DNA of 64,000 nucleotides from Linum tenue (taxonomy: Eukaryota; Streptophyta; Magnoliopsida; Malpighiales; Linaceae): assembly GCA_946122785.1 (NCBI GenBank), contig CAMGYJ010000002.1, positions 41,690,495 to 41,754,494 on the forward strand, in the 5' to 3' direction. Made by a program: the position numbers and the translations under genes. The number at the start of each line of letters is the position of its first letter. Within the stretch, counting starts at the first letter, position 1. The notes below the pieces were generated by a model that was given only the letters and a program-made list of their open reading frames with translations, did no database searches and was not told where the DNA came from. Shown one piece after another: positions 12,601 through 24,228 of the stretch.

Positions 12601-13370
12601 GACTGCTACGACTACATGGCTCAAATGTGGTGATTTGACGACTTGTGTGGCTAAGCCCAAATAGAGATGGCAAAAATACTCATAATGTCGGATATCCGCC
12701 TGAATTTGATCTGATCATGTAGGCTAAAACCCGATTGTATTGCTAAAACCCGAATATGAATATCACGGATAAAGGACGGGTATGGTTTTCTCACTATCCA
12801 ACTCGAATCCGCTCGATTATACATGCCAAAGTGGATATCGAGATCCAATTGCTCGAGCCGGACTTGAAGAGATGACGAACTTAAAGAAAAGGAGCCTAAA
12901 GCGGCGACTCAGTATTAGAAACGGCGTCGTTGCTGTCGTTTGACGTGGCTCCTCTACTCTGTTAGAAAGTTACATGTGAGCTTCCTAATTCGCCGACCAC
13001 GCGTTTAAGAAGGAACAAACCACCTTTAGAGCAAATTGAGTAGCTAGTGAACAAGACTTGTAAGAATTATTAAAAATGTTTAATATATTTCTTCGACCTG
13101 AACTTTTATCATATTTAACATACTGGCCAATTCTTTTGGTATTTAGCATCGTGAAATTGTCCAGATCCTTGTACTCTCAACAGATGGATAAGTGTGTGCT
13201 TGATTTGGAGTAAATCATCATCTATCTACTTCCTATCCTCATTAGATGAGTGGACAAGTTGAATTTTAATTGAGTGGCCAATGACTTGCTATGTGTTGTT
13301 CCTATTTAATTGAGTTTTATAACGAATTGAGAAAATAAGTGAAAATTCAGTGATTTGGCTAAAAATCCTT
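12601..13370. other. Intergenic DNA
   Basis: No gene was recognised. A possible left hAT-like end (AGAGATGGCAAAAATA) lies near 12665. A 35-bp block at 13191-13225 is repeated exactly at 16084-16118 beside Copia-LTR-like DNA. Confidence 0.4.
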
Positions 13371-14190
13371 TTTTTCCCGATAATTATTTAAGGTTATACT
13401 AGTTGAAGTTCAACGTCAATCAAATTCATAAAGAACATCATTATTCATTATAAAAAAAATTCATAAAAACATATGTAACAAATGTGTTACCTGCCATACT
13501 CATGACAATATATGGCACAACAATCATGTAACAGCTGGTAATTTTGCTTGGTATTGAACAATCAACTCAATTGTGAAGTTTCTGTCATACCAATTATCAA
13601 GCACATGCAGTGAAGCTTAATTCCTTTATAATTCTCAACTTTTACCTAAACATATACAAGGCATGCACACATTTAAATTATGATTTCTTTCAATCCATTT
13701 CTACTTGTCACAAGAAATATATGATTTCTTTGCTTATAAACAAGTCATTTTGCAGAGAAACTCATTGTGGTCGTATACTACATTTGTTCTCGTAATATAG
13801 TGTTGTATATGAGATGTTGGTGAAAACTAAACTTTTCATGGCAGACCAACTAAAGTTACTTCTCATCAACCCACCACCATAAGTTGACTCATGAGTGATG
13901 ATAGCCCTTCCGATTCAGGGTCTCCCAACTCTTCCAATCCGAATTATGCTATACCCCAACTCTGCAAGAACCTCAAAGAAATTTCATTACTCTCTCTCCC
14001 TCCCTCTACTCCATTCTCTCGTGCTCCCTTGCAATATTCAAACATTTCGATGGCATGACAGACGTGCAAGATTATCCTTGCAATCCTTGTGACAAAGAAT
14101 TCAATGGTTTCTGGGCACTCTACAACCACTAAAGAGGCGGAGTTCAAGCAACAAGAGCAAGAGTCCCATCACTAGCTGTGCCACCCTCCC
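13371..14190 (+). repeat. Segmental duplication, copy A (partner 53558-54672)
   Basis: This stretch is clearly alignable by eye with 53558-54672. Both copies run from AT-rich DNA (GTTATACTAGTTGAAGTTC here) through a CT-rich leader at about 13990-14030 into a short zinc-finger-like frame. Both stay similar up to a shared CCCCATCACTAGC-like block near 14168 and 54652, after which they diverge completely. Copy A lacks the roughly 325-bp insert that copy B carries. Confidence 0.85.
14055..14190 (+). pseudogene. Decayed C2H2 zinc-finger gene fragment
   Basis: An ATG at 14055 opens a frame reading MTDVQDYPCNPCDKEFNGFW and then ALYNH before a stop. YPCNPCDKEF is the start of a C2H2 finger with the CX2C pair present, and the frame breaks right after the first histidine. 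It sits downstream of a CT-rich leader-like region. The duplicate at 54489 has lost the second cysteine. I read both as dead remains of one parental zinc-finger gene; the family cannot be narrowed further. Confidence 0.5.
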
Positions 14191-14389
14191 CGCCAGCGCC
14201 ACCCTTAAAATGCTCATTATAGTCGCGCCTTGTTTTCTGTTTATGCGGCTAAAACCCAAGTTTTCAATTCTTGCTTTAGTTCCTTTCTTTTTCAATGAGT
14301 TAAGTGGTTTCATCACACTATTTTCTTGTGTTGTTCCCTGCTTCCTGTTGATACCAGCTAGGCAATAATATTTCATTCCATTAAATGAT

Positions 14390-15505
14390 CAATGTAGTCA
14401 AATACGCATTTCTACGTAGAAGCGAAAATATGAGTAAAAACGTAAAACATAAAAAACGTAGCGTAAAAACGTAAGTTTTTGTGTGTAATCTGATTAATCT
14501 TCAACAAACTACATGTCTCATGTAGAAAGGTCACCACTCATGCAAATAATCTAATTTGACAAACTTTTAATAGTGGAGCAAACATACAACTAAACCAGCA
14601 ATGTAACAAGGAAATAATGAGGCTTCTTTATTCATAAAAAAATATAACCAATTAACAAATACACCTCATTATCGGTCATTTTTGTTTCAATATGGATGTC
14701 AAATTAAAGAGGATTACCGCGGTTTCTTTTATTATAAGGTTCTTCATCCATTGAAAGCGAGAAATAAAATGTTAATCACTTAAGTCGCACATCAAACAAC
14801 AAAGTAATCACTTGATGAATATGTGACATTTCTTGAACATGTCATATGTCATGCTCACATCTATGTGAAGCAATCTTTGAATTGATTAACTACGACATGA
14901 GGAATGTGATTAATTGGGTTATGGTTTACCTCGTTTTAAATCTAAAAGAATGTGAAGTGAATTGAAAATTTCAAGAATTAATTTTAACTAATGGAAAGTT
15001 GCATGGTTTAAGTGGCAACCAAGTTTTAGTTTTGCAACAAACTAGTGAGTTCAAATTTTGAGGACACGTTCCATATTTTCTGGGATTTGATCCAACCGTT
15101 GGGATCGTCGTTATAATATCTGGTTTGTTGAGAAATGTTGCTGGTCAAACAGGGTGCAACCCTGTTTTCCTATAGTTGGGTAGTTGGTTCCAGGGAGTAT
15201 TTTAGAGAAACCAACTGTTGGATCATTCTCAAAATTTGAGGACGAATTAAAGAATCTCTGTAGGTTGATTTGACCTTAGGGATTGATGTTCTAATGTGTG
15301 GTTTGTTGGCAGAGAGGGTGTGAAATTGGTTGGTATTCCTTCAACTAGAAACGTACAAAAACGGATCATAAATGGGTTTTTAACCTACCGTTTTTAACGT
15401 TTTTTACACACAATACGTTTTTCTGTAGAAACTGAAGCGTTTTTCCTAGTCATAAACGTAAAAACGTGCGTTTTTGCATTTTAAGACGCGTTTTTTACTA
15501 CATTG
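14390..15505. mobile_element. hAT-like element, 1116 bp (CAATGTAGTC termini)
   Basis: The left end CAATGTAGTCAAATACGC and the inverted right end CAATGTAGTAAAAAACGCG are terminal inverted repeats, with subterminal ACGTTTTT words on both sides. The flanks TAAATGAT (14382-14389) and TAAATTAT (15506-15513) match at 7 of 8. No transposase frame was seen. The 196-bp element at 32196-32391 is a shorter member of the family. Confidence 0.75.
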
Positions 15506-15549
15506 TAAATTATGACAAAGCAAGAGGTCAATCCTTATGCTGAAGAGGC

Positions 15550-16118
15550 AACTTTTCGGGAGAACATACTGTATATAGAGACCAAAAGGCCATGGGTTTG
15601 AGTGCAACGATCACTGCGCTAGAAAAAGAAAGAAGATCAACCAAATTGTCAGCCGAAATAAATTAAGCTTTCTGAACAAAGAAGTAGAAACGGAGCAAGA
15701 GGTACAAGTTTCGGGGAGATCTCTGGGTTATCAAAATCAAGGAGCATATCAAGTCGAAATCAAGGAGAGCTATATTGTTTCGTGTGAGATTTTGAGGTGA
15801 AAAGTCAGCCAAGTTTCCAGGAGATCTCTGGGTTCTGATATTGGATTAAATCAGAAGGTCTATCAACTAGGTAGTCGATAGAGAGTGAAAAAGAGGGAGC
15901 TTTGATAAAGTCGAAGAACTGATCAAAGGGGTTAAGCGTTCTATAAATCTCGAGTACATCAAATCTAAATCATTAGCGAAACATTAGAGATCAGACACAT
16001 TGAATCTCTTATCGTGGAATAGTCAATATTGAGATTCTTATCCTCTCAACACTGGAAACCATGTAAAAGTTTTTGGTGGATCAAGTGTGTGCTTGATTTG
16101 GAGTAAATCATCATCTAT
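15550..16118 (+). mobile_element. Copia-LTR-like fragment
   Basis: A block at about 16009-16075 (TATCGTGGAATAGTC, then GATTCTTATCCTCTC, then CATGTAAAAG) parallels a block at 37260-37330 inside the solo LTR at 36792-37704. It ends in a 35-bp segment shared exactly with 13191-13225. No clean LTR boundaries were found. Confidence 0.4.
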
Positions 16119-16479
16119 TCCACGGTCTCGGACGTGATCTCTGCAAGAAAATGTGTGTTTTGAGTATACTTCACGGCGTGGTTAATTACCACGGGTTCAG
16201 CCCGTGAAAAACACACAAACCATGAATTGTGCAAATGGACAGAAATCTCAGTGTATCTCGTGGGCAGTGTAATCTTCATGGTCTTCAAATAAGGAAAATC
16301 ACAAACAAATCGTGAAGTGTGCACAAACCTTAGATTTTGACCAATTTTGACCCAATCGACTCTACCGTGCCCAAAACTCAAACACCAATTCACAGTAACC
16401 ATGGACACGGTTGTCACGTAATGCTCTCATCTCGACTCAAACTCACACACAAAAAGATAAAGATAAGGAAAAGAAAACA

Positions 16480-19215
16480 AGCCTATGTTGGGTTACCTCC
16501 CAACAAGCGTTTGTTTATCGTCCTTAGCTAGACGTTGAAAGATTTCTTGCTTTATAACATGTTTATCGTCCTCGTTCAAAGTGAATGAGGTGAGCAAGGT
16601 CTTCAGGTCTTCCAACTTGCACTTCTTGGTGAAAAGCTCCTTGAGAAACTTTGCCTACTTTGGCATATGCGCCAAAGCCTCCAAGAATGGAACGGAGACA
16701 TGGAGCTTCTTTAACATCTCGATGAACTTTCCAAAATCCGCCTCCAAACGGTACTAGTGAACTCTTGTGGGTAAAGAAAGGGGAGGCTTGTACTCATCCA
16801 CAAAAGATGGCATTAGCAATGCCTTCTTAGCCTCATCGTTATTTGCCTCTTTAGGCTCTTATTCAATCACCGCTAGAGGGGCTTCATCTTCGTCTTCTTA
16901 AAATTTATCAACCTCTTTAGTTACCTTCCCACTTCTAATAAAAATGGCGTGCAACCCCTATTTTGAATCTTTGGGGTTTGCTACAGTTTGAGAAGCTAGA
17001 GCTCCATGAGGTCTCTCAGAGAGGAATTCAGAGAGATGGCCAATTTGGGTCTCCAAATTTGAAGACACTCTTGATGGCGTCTGAATCCTGCCTCAACCGA
17101 GGAAAACTTGCTTGTAGAAACTTTCATAAACTTTTCAATCTTCTCAAACTTTGGAGAACTCGAAATCACAAAGGTGGTCACTAGATCTTCGAGCTTGGAG
17201 ATCTTGTCGGGTTGTTGTTGGTGATATCCTAGCCCACCTTGTGGTTGACATTGTTGTTTTCGGAAGTTTGTTGCTTGAAATTGAGGCCTTGGTTGAGGAA
17301 ATAGGGGTGTTGGTTTGTATCTACCCATAGGCCCTTGAAAACCTGGTGGTCTCGGATTAGCCAGTTATGCCCATGAAAAGTTTGGATGGTTGCGCCACCC
17401 CGGGTTGTAGAAGTTGTTATAGGGGGTTGTTGTTTTTTTTTCCTCCTAGCATTGGCATGAAGTTAACTTGCTCCTTTGGGGTAATAGCCTCCTTCATAAT
17501 TTGACATTCTTCCAAAAGGGCGGACCCACCTTTAAGTAGAGTTTGTCACCCGACACACCTTGGTCCGAAATTGTTATGAGAAACCCACATTTTTTCGATG
17601 TAAAAAATTCAAACACGGGACTTTCGACATACCTCCAATAATTATAACCGACACACCTTATTACATTACCAATTTTTTTTTTGTCATAATGTTATTAAAA
17701 TATGCTAATATAGGAGGTATCAAACTACAAATTAGTTAGTTAGTTTGTTGGTTGTACAAGAGTAAACAATTAATTTACCGAGTATTCAGAAAGATAGCTA
17801 TCACATTAGAGATAACCTCGATAATTTGAATGAGAAATAAATTGATTAATACACTGGTTGAATCAAGTAGTTTAGATAGTGAATTCCATAATGTCTTTCC
17901 TCATAGTTTCTTCCATAGATTTTTCTTTAAGTTAATTTTCAACCTGATTTCTAGTTAGTTATTTCTTTCTAGGTTGACGCCTGTTACCACCCTTCAATTG
18001 TCAACGTCGAGCCGACAACATCCTCATTCTCATTCAAACGTCTACGTTGACGCATGTGGCCACCCTTCCAACTTCTATATATGAGTTTAATCGAGATCAA
18101 TCTTTGGTATAATTTGAGTGACCAATTTATGAATAACTATTTAGTTGTGTATATAAAAAATATTTGATTTGCAACCTAATGGACAAATGTAATTAAGAAA
18201 TCTTTCAGAATAAGAAAACTCATCGTGGGTCACCGTAAAAAATAATGAAATTGGTGATTTTAAATTATTTTTATTGACCGACACAACTACCATAAAATCC
18301 TGAGTCCGCCACTATTCTTCCAACACATGATTGGGACTTAAGCACCACTCACAAACCATCACTAGGCTCTTTCATTGACTTATATCCTTCATCAATACCT
18401 TAATCAATCCATCAATCTTTGGCTCAAGTGAATGGCTTGCCTCGGTAGCATGGAATCCTTTCTCACGAGTCCACCTTCCTCTCCTTGTCATGTACGAATC
18501 ATACCCCTTCGATGACATTTATTCAAACAACTCGGTCATTTGTGGGGGTGTCGAGTTGAGCATGTCCCCTTGGCACATGGAATCGATAAGCATACTGTCT
18601 TCTTGGAAGAGACCATTGTAAAAGGTTCCAATCTTAAAATCCTCATCGAAACCTTGGCGAGGTCATTGAAGGAAAGGTCAATGTATCGCTCCTAAGCATG
18701 CATCTCTCAAGGTGAGTAATTTTTCTTCAAAACTCCGCTGTATTGGAATACCTGACTACCTTTGCATGAACTCTGTCAACAAATCATTCCAAGAGACAAT
18801 TGAGAGAGGAGGTCGGTTGTTGAGCTAACTTTTAGCCTTGACACTTAGGGAGTATGGGAATAACCTCAACCTAAGTGCTTCTTGTGGCACTCCATTCATC
18901 TTCAAACCATCCGTTAACTCGTAGAACCATTGATATGTTCTCTGGGTTACTCATTTTGAAGTCCATGAAACTGGATGTTGCTTTGAATAATGATGTTGAG
19001 ACCGGTCTTGATCTCTAAATTGTTGGTCACCACGGGTGGATGTCTTACGCTAAGTTCGATGCCCGCCGCCGATGGGGACATGTACTACCCCATGGTCCTC
19101 GCTTCATCCCCATCTTGTGCAACTTCGTTTGTCATATCTCCAATCACAAATTGCTCTTCAACTTCATCTTCAACTCATTCTTCAACTTCGGGTTGAGCCC
19201 GAACTACAACTCATC
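16480..19215 (-). pseudogene. Athila-like (Ty3/gypsy) gag relic
   Basis: On the minus strand the open stretch 17328-16996 reads a Pro/Gln-rich linker (FPQPRPQFQATNFRKQQ), then DKISKLEDLVTTFV, typical of the C-terminal half of Athila-type gag. Further upstream (about 18990-18700) broken frames give LRLFPYSLSVKAK and PPLSI, the core of the retrotransposon gag domain. At about 16480-16530 a GTTGGGAGGTAACCC motif with a preceding CTAGCTAAGGAC matches the spacer commonly seen in Athila elements. Many stops and frameshifts make it dead. It is split by the element at 17516-18313. No LTRs were found in the window. Confidence 0.7.
17516..18313. mobile_element. Mutator-like non-autonomous element, 798 bp
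   Basis: ATTCTTCCAA occurs exactly at 17506-17515 and again at 18314-18323, flanking the insert: a perfect 10-bp target duplication. The termini AAGGGCGGACCCA and (inverted right end) AGTGGCGGACTCA are short inverted repeats. The duplication length fits Mutator-type elements best. Nothing inside looks coding. It interrupts the Athila-like gag relic and so is younger than it. Confidence 0.75.
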
Positions 19216-19220
19216 CTAAA

Positions 19221-19750
19221 TCAATACAATATATTGTACACTTAATTGTTAAGCATCCATGTCATCCTTGATTTTCTACGTCACTTTTATTATTTTAAAT
19301 TTTTAAATAAAAAATTATTCAAAATAAACGAACATATAAATAAGCGTTACTAAGATTCAAACACACAACCTTTAATGTTTAGATTTATTATAGTATAAAA
19401 TTACTCACAAGTAAGACAAAACTATATTTGATTATAGTAATGACAAAACTAATTAGATAAACTTCATCGATTATATTAACTACTATAACAAGATTGAGAC
19501 TATCTTATCATCAAACGTGTTTAATATGTTACTTCTATTATTTTTATCTTTTCACTTCATTAATAAAATTGACAATGAATCAAAATTTAGATGAATATAG
19601 AGTGGATCTAATGATATAAACATAAATTTTATGATTTAAAATAAATTACATCAATAAAAATGATCAACTAATTCAAAAATAATTTAATTATAATTTTAAA
19701 TAATTAATAATTATAAAAATAACACAGCCAACGGTCGAAAACAAAACTAG
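19221..19750 (+). mobile_element. Short non-autonomous Helitron, 530 bp
   Basis: The element begins TCAATACAATATATTG right after an A and ends in CTAG before a T (19747-19750), the A|TC...CTRR|T rule for Helitrons. A GCCAACGG word 12 bp upstream of the end resembles the better-preserved terminal hairpin at 62940. The interior is very AT-rich with no Rep/helicase. It lies next to the gag relic. Confidence 0.55.
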
Positions 19751-19975
19751 TAATATATAGTAGACTTTTGTCTCTTTTTTTTGTCCATTTCAATTTTTTT
19801 TGCTTTTTTTAAATTTAGATAAGGGTAAATTTGTAATTCAAAATAGGGATTTTATATTGAAATATGATTCTACATGTATTGTTTAATTTAATGAAATTTC
19901 TATTAAAATAAAAAGGAAATTCACTTATGATTTGTTGACAATAACATGATGCTTACATAGAGATTGGAGGCTACC

Positions 19976-20295
19976 GGGTCGTTTGGAAGTTGTGATTTCG
20001 AATGGTATATTGAGTAAATTTATGTATTTGTGAGATTCAATCTTTTTTTTTTGCCCATATTAAATTAGAATACATGGAGTAATTTTTGGGGCTCCATTAC
20101 AATCACTCGAAATTGAGGGATTATCAATCTCAACAAAAAGTAGAGATTTTTCACAATCACTCAAAGTTAAATTTGTGGCTTTACAACAAAAACATAATCT
20201 AAACCTCCAAACAAGGTATTAGCCCAATACATCAAATGATAGTATACTAGTTGACTCAATACATCAATTTGAAGAATCATAACTTCCAAACGACG
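19976..20295. mobile_element. MITE, about 320 bp
   Basis: GGGTCGTTTGGAAGTTGTG at 19976 and, in inverse at about 20295, GTCGTTTGGAAGTTATG form terminal inverted repeats. The target duplication is not clear, so the superfamily is left open. Confidence 0.5.
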
Positions 20296-20851
20296 TTTTG
20301 GCCATCCCATTAGAGTTAAATGAGGTTTATTGTCGTTAGGTCGACAATTATCTTTAATGATGATCGGAAATTATGAGTTTATAAATCACAAACGACAATA
20401 ACTCTTGTAATTCAAACTACTTTTGTCATTACGATTAATTTGTGATAAAAATAACATTTTATAAGATTAATTTGTGGTAAAAATAACATTTTATAAAAGT
20501 TCAGGTGTTGGATTGAAATTTGCCATAAAAGTACTAAAATTCCCAATTACGAAGCCTTCTTCGTCTTCGAACAAAAACGATCTTCTGTTCTTTCTTCTCC
20601 CGCTCCTCCGTCCCAACCGGCCATGAACTTCCATCTCCGACGCCGGCCCCGCGCCGTTCACCTTTTTGCCTATAAATATGCTTTTGGCTTCCTCCCCAAG
20701 AATCCTTTCTACTTCTTGGGACCTTACCAAGAAAACGTTATTTTCACTGCTTTCTCACCTCCATCCCCAACGAACAATTCTCCCGTTTCTACTGCTCACA
20801 TCCCCTCCCCTCCATCCAACAATCTTGCTTCTGATTTCCGACTCCCATGGT

Positions 20852-21168
20852 ATGGCGAATGAGGAGAAGACGTTCCCCTGCAACGCCTGCCCCAAGCAAT
20901 TTGAAAAACTTGGCGACATTGCCAAGCACCACTCGAGCACTCACCGCCAGTTGCCGTTTCTCTGCGGTAGATGTGGACAATGCTTCGTTTCGAAAGGTGA
21001 GATTGACAAGCATGCTGAAGAACCTCACTGTGGGAAATGTGGGAAGCATTTCCGCACCAAATCTGATCTTCTGCCGCACGTCAGGATTCCTCACCCGCAG
21101 CCTGCCCGCCGTCGCCAGCGCCGCCGTTAAGTTCTTCCCCTCCCAGAAGCAAACGTGCCCTAGTGAAG
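20852..21168 (+). CDS. Three-finger C2H2 zinc-finger exon of a mosaic gene
   Basis: The ATG at 20852 opens a frame starting MANEEKTFPCNACPKQF. Three tandem C2H2 fingers follow: Cys10/Cys13/His26/His31, Cys38/Cys41/His54/His59 and Cys60/Cys63/His76/His81. The upstream frame beginning at 20666 is leader DNA. The zinc-finger frame stops at 21130 after a basic tail. A good donor lies at 21169 (GAAG, then GTATGC), but its phase only suits the next exon if read in the neighbouring frame. So there is a one-base frameshift between about 21060 and 21168, or the finger protein ends at 21130 with 92 residues. The fingers are expected to bind nucleic acid, but the target is unknown. Confidence 0.65.
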
Positions 21169-21270
21169 GTATGCTAACAAACCCTCTTGAGAGATAATTG
21201 CCTTGTGAAATTTCAACGCTTGTTCTAATTTTTCTGTATTCTTTCCCCTGCATTCTTTTCCTTTCCATAG

Positions 21271-21407
21271 ATGAGGTGACCCCTGAGAATTTTGAGAAGA
21301 TCAATATGCTTCTGGTCTGTAAGGATGGTGAGATAGTGAAGTTGAAAGATGAGATAAAGATCGTGTATGCTGACTGGAAGCTTAAGACGAAGGACTTGGA
21401 ATCTAAG
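21271..21407 (+). CDS. Coiled-coil exon of the mosaic gene
   Basis: The acceptor CCATAG ends at 21270 and the donor is at 21408 (AAG, then GTAGGG). The exon encodes DEVTPENFEKINMLL, then VKLKDEIKIVYADW and KTKDLESK, a charged heptad-like pattern consistent with a coiled coil. It enters in phase 1 and leaves in phase 0, so it can be spliced directly to the captured EFR3 exon at 21959 or to the final exon at 22406. I do not recognise the parent family. Confidence 0.5.
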
Positions 21408-21958
21408 GTAGGGTTTGTCCTTTTCTTCTATTACTTCCATTTTCAAGTTCTTGCTAATTTTGGGTTCTGTTCATGAGTTTCAATCTTTTTCTGGTTTCGG
21501 CTTTCTCCCTTCTGTATGATTCCCTAACAATGGGGTTGTCTTTGTTCGACCCACATATTACTCCATCATCATGAACAACAAATTTTGCCCTCTTTTGCTT
21601 GTAACCTCCCCTTTAGTCCTTCTGTTTCTTACCTACCATAGAGGATCCCACCAGTGTGGGAAGCAGACTCCCTTATAGAAATTTTGTTCTTGATCCAAAG
21701 GAACCCATCTCCATTGTTGAAATACTGAGGAGGTTTTCCCTTCTGTCTTTAGCTAATTCTCATAGTCATATGCTCTGATTTAGAAAGAATGGTAAAAGTG
21801 GTCCTTGTTCTCTTCAGGGGAAGCAACTACAACTCTACAAGTAATTTCCCAAAAGAGAACCAAAATTTAGTTTGCATGGTTACTTCGAACACAATAGTTA
21901 GAGCTGTCACTACTACAGATTGTGCATTTCAGTTTTTAACTCAAGAGTTTCACTGCAG

Positions 21959-22316
21959 ATTGTGCATTTCACTTTGAATCACGACGAGCCTGAGTTTCTT
22001 ACTGAAAATGATGGTGAGGGAGGCGAATCACACCATAATTGGTTTAATGAGATTGTTAGAAGCAAAAACAGTGCAGTTGTAGTTGATGAACCTAGCTCCG
22101 CAGCCCACATCAGAGGTCCACCAGTAAAGAAAGAGCTTTCTCTTTTGACTAGGTGAGCATTTATATTATCCAGGGTGAGTATTGTGATCCCTTCTTCTTT
22201 TTTCCTTAGGCCTTGAATCTTTGTGTTGTAGGGAGGTGGTGATTGAGCAACCAAGAGTATGGGCTCAAATTTGTGTTCGAAGAATGTTAGATCAAGTGAA
22301 CTCTTATGTCCTAAGG
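21959..22316 (+). CDS. Captured EFR3 exon pair with its intron
   Basis: 21959-22152 is 194 bp, exactly the length of EFR3 exon 7 (7631-7824), and encodes the same block with substitutions, including GGESHHNWFNEIVRSKNSAV. The intron after it is alignable with the EFR3 intron (GTGAGCATTTATATTATC here). 22232-22316 then matches the start of EFR3 exon 8 (IEQPRVWAQICVRRM) before diverging at about 22290. Because the intron was copied too, this is DNA duplication, not retroposition. The reading frame is intact, and a donor follows at 22317. It could be part of a chimeric transcript or an inert relic in an intron of the zinc-finger/coiled-coil gene. Confidence 0.8.
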
Positions 22317-22405
22317 GTAATTGTTGCTTCACTGGCCTAACTTCATTCTGTTAAACATGAACGTTCTGTTTCATTCTTAGAGTATTTGGAACTTTGTTGT
22401 AACAG

Positions 22406-22510
22406 ATGGGGGAGATAATAGACAAGAGTATTCAGGAGCTTCAGAACCAGTTAGCAGCAAGGCAGTCAGTTGGTGGGGAATTCAACAGTTGTGGGAAACC
22501 TCGAGCTTGA
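22406..22510 (+). CDS. Last exon of the mosaic gene
   Basis: After the acceptor AACAG (ends 22405) the frame reads MGEIIDKSIQELQNQLAARQ and stops at 22510. It enters in phase 0, matching both the EFR3-derived exon (ends 22316) and the coiled-coil exon (ends 21407). Its amphipathic pattern suggests that it continues the coiled coil and belonged to the host gene before the EFR3 fragment arrived. The stop lies 34 residues in. Confidence 0.5.
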   Translation: MGEIIDKSIQELQNQLAARQSVGGEFNSCGKPRA

Positions 22511-24160
22511 AGATTGTAGAGCCTCCATGTCCATCATAGTCCTGGTTATATTGTCAAACTGATGATAGTTCTGAATTGAGCGAGAGATAAGTGTACAGAT
22601 GTTCCTCTTCTTCAGCTGTAGGTTAATTCAAGGGGATCAGTAGAGAGGCTATGTCTAGTTTGTAGAGAAGGCACGTTGGTGGCCATATATGTAGGTCTGG
22701 TCATAAAAACTACTTGTGAACAAAAAGTTAGGATACACTGACATCCTAAATTTTTTGCCTTTTGAGACTTGGGAGGCATACATCCCAAGTACGATAGGAA
22801 TACTTAGTTGCAAAATGTGTACAGAGGGTATTATGCATATAAGACAACCTTTATGTTCCCTATACAGCAACTTCAACAGCCGGGAGCAGAGCACCAGGTG
22901 CCTCTCGGCCAACACAAGCCCTAACTTCCTATAGCCTTTCACTATAGATAGATGTCCACGCTTATAGATTATGTTACCACTTGGCAATATATTGAGGCTA
23001 AAATGCATGAACCGATTGATCTTGATGATGGAAGGGCGATAGCTGATTAACAGAGCATTCATATTTTGATTAAAAGGAAAAAGCCAAAATGAAAAGGTAG
23101 GTAGAAATAAGTTGCCAGTACAAATTATACCACTTCACCATACCCCGTAAACTAAAACTAATGAAAAAAAAAGGTTTCTGTTAAAATTTGAGTTTTGAAA
23201 AACCATGGATATATGATAGATTTGGTAAATTTGTGAATTTGAAATAAACGGGTCGTTTGTTCTGTGGATTTAAAAAATGAGAGTTTTGGTACAAACCGAA
23301 AAACCATGTATATATGATAAATTTGGTGACATTATGGATTTGAATAAGTCTATTGTTTGCTTGTTGGATTGGATTATGGATTTTGTTTGATTAGATTTGT
23401 GGGTGAAATACAAATTACCTTGTTACCCTTATCTAATTATATTTCTATATTATAATCCAAATTTCCATTAAAAACAAATCTTATATATACAAATAAATTT
23501 TACGCTCTACCACTACTCTGCAGACTAATAATTCAACTAAAAATATAGAAATGTATCACAATTTGGCACTAATTAACAATTCAAAAGCTTCCAACAAGTA
23601 TTTCACATAAACGAACACGTATTAATATGCATCGAACAAGTATTCAAAGCCAACAAAGATGTATATAAAGCAGTGCAAGGTTTTCAAATTGATTTATGAA
23701 ATACAATTGACCCTATTGCCCTTGTTTAAATAAAATATGACATTACAAACAAAATAAAAAATAAGTATACTTAAATACATCAACATTCAAATGTTTATAG
23801 TTGAATCCAATAAATACACATTCATATTTAAATAAAATACGACATTACAAACAAAATGATAAATTATCATATTTAAATAAAACACAACATTATAAACGCT
23901 TATAGTTGCATGCCCATTAAAATAAAATAGGAGGACAAATTTGTAATTAAAAAATGAGTGAGGGTAGAAGTGTAAACTACCATAATGAATTTTAATCCAT
24001 CATCCAAAACCCATCTCTAGAGGTGGAACTTGCAAATCCGTCGGGCCAACGTATTTGGTCCCTCAAAGTCCATGGGCCCCATGTATTTGATTCCACTAAT
24101 TTCGTTAAGCAAACATTGGACTTTGCTCAAAGTCCATGATGGATGCCCAAATCCATTCTT
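22511..24160. other. Mosaic-gene 3' region, then AT-rich repeats
   Basis: 22511-23060 is moderately complex, perhaps 3' UTR. From about 23250 the DNA is AT-rich, with internal repeats: AAACCATGGATATATGATA and a close variant at 23200 and 23302, and ACGACATTACAAACAAAAT-type blocks near 23740, 23838 and 23882. No gene was recognised. Confidence 0.45.
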
Positions 24161-24228
24161 TATGAGATGTTTTATATGAGAGGGATGAGAGAGAAAGTTA
24201 GAGAGAGAGGGGGAGGGACTAGCGACAT

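Noticed and set aside
20789..21304. 171-residue minus-strand frame over the zinc-finger exon
   Set aside because: It is the complement of the three-finger exon and its intron; the plus strand has clear CX2C...H motifs.
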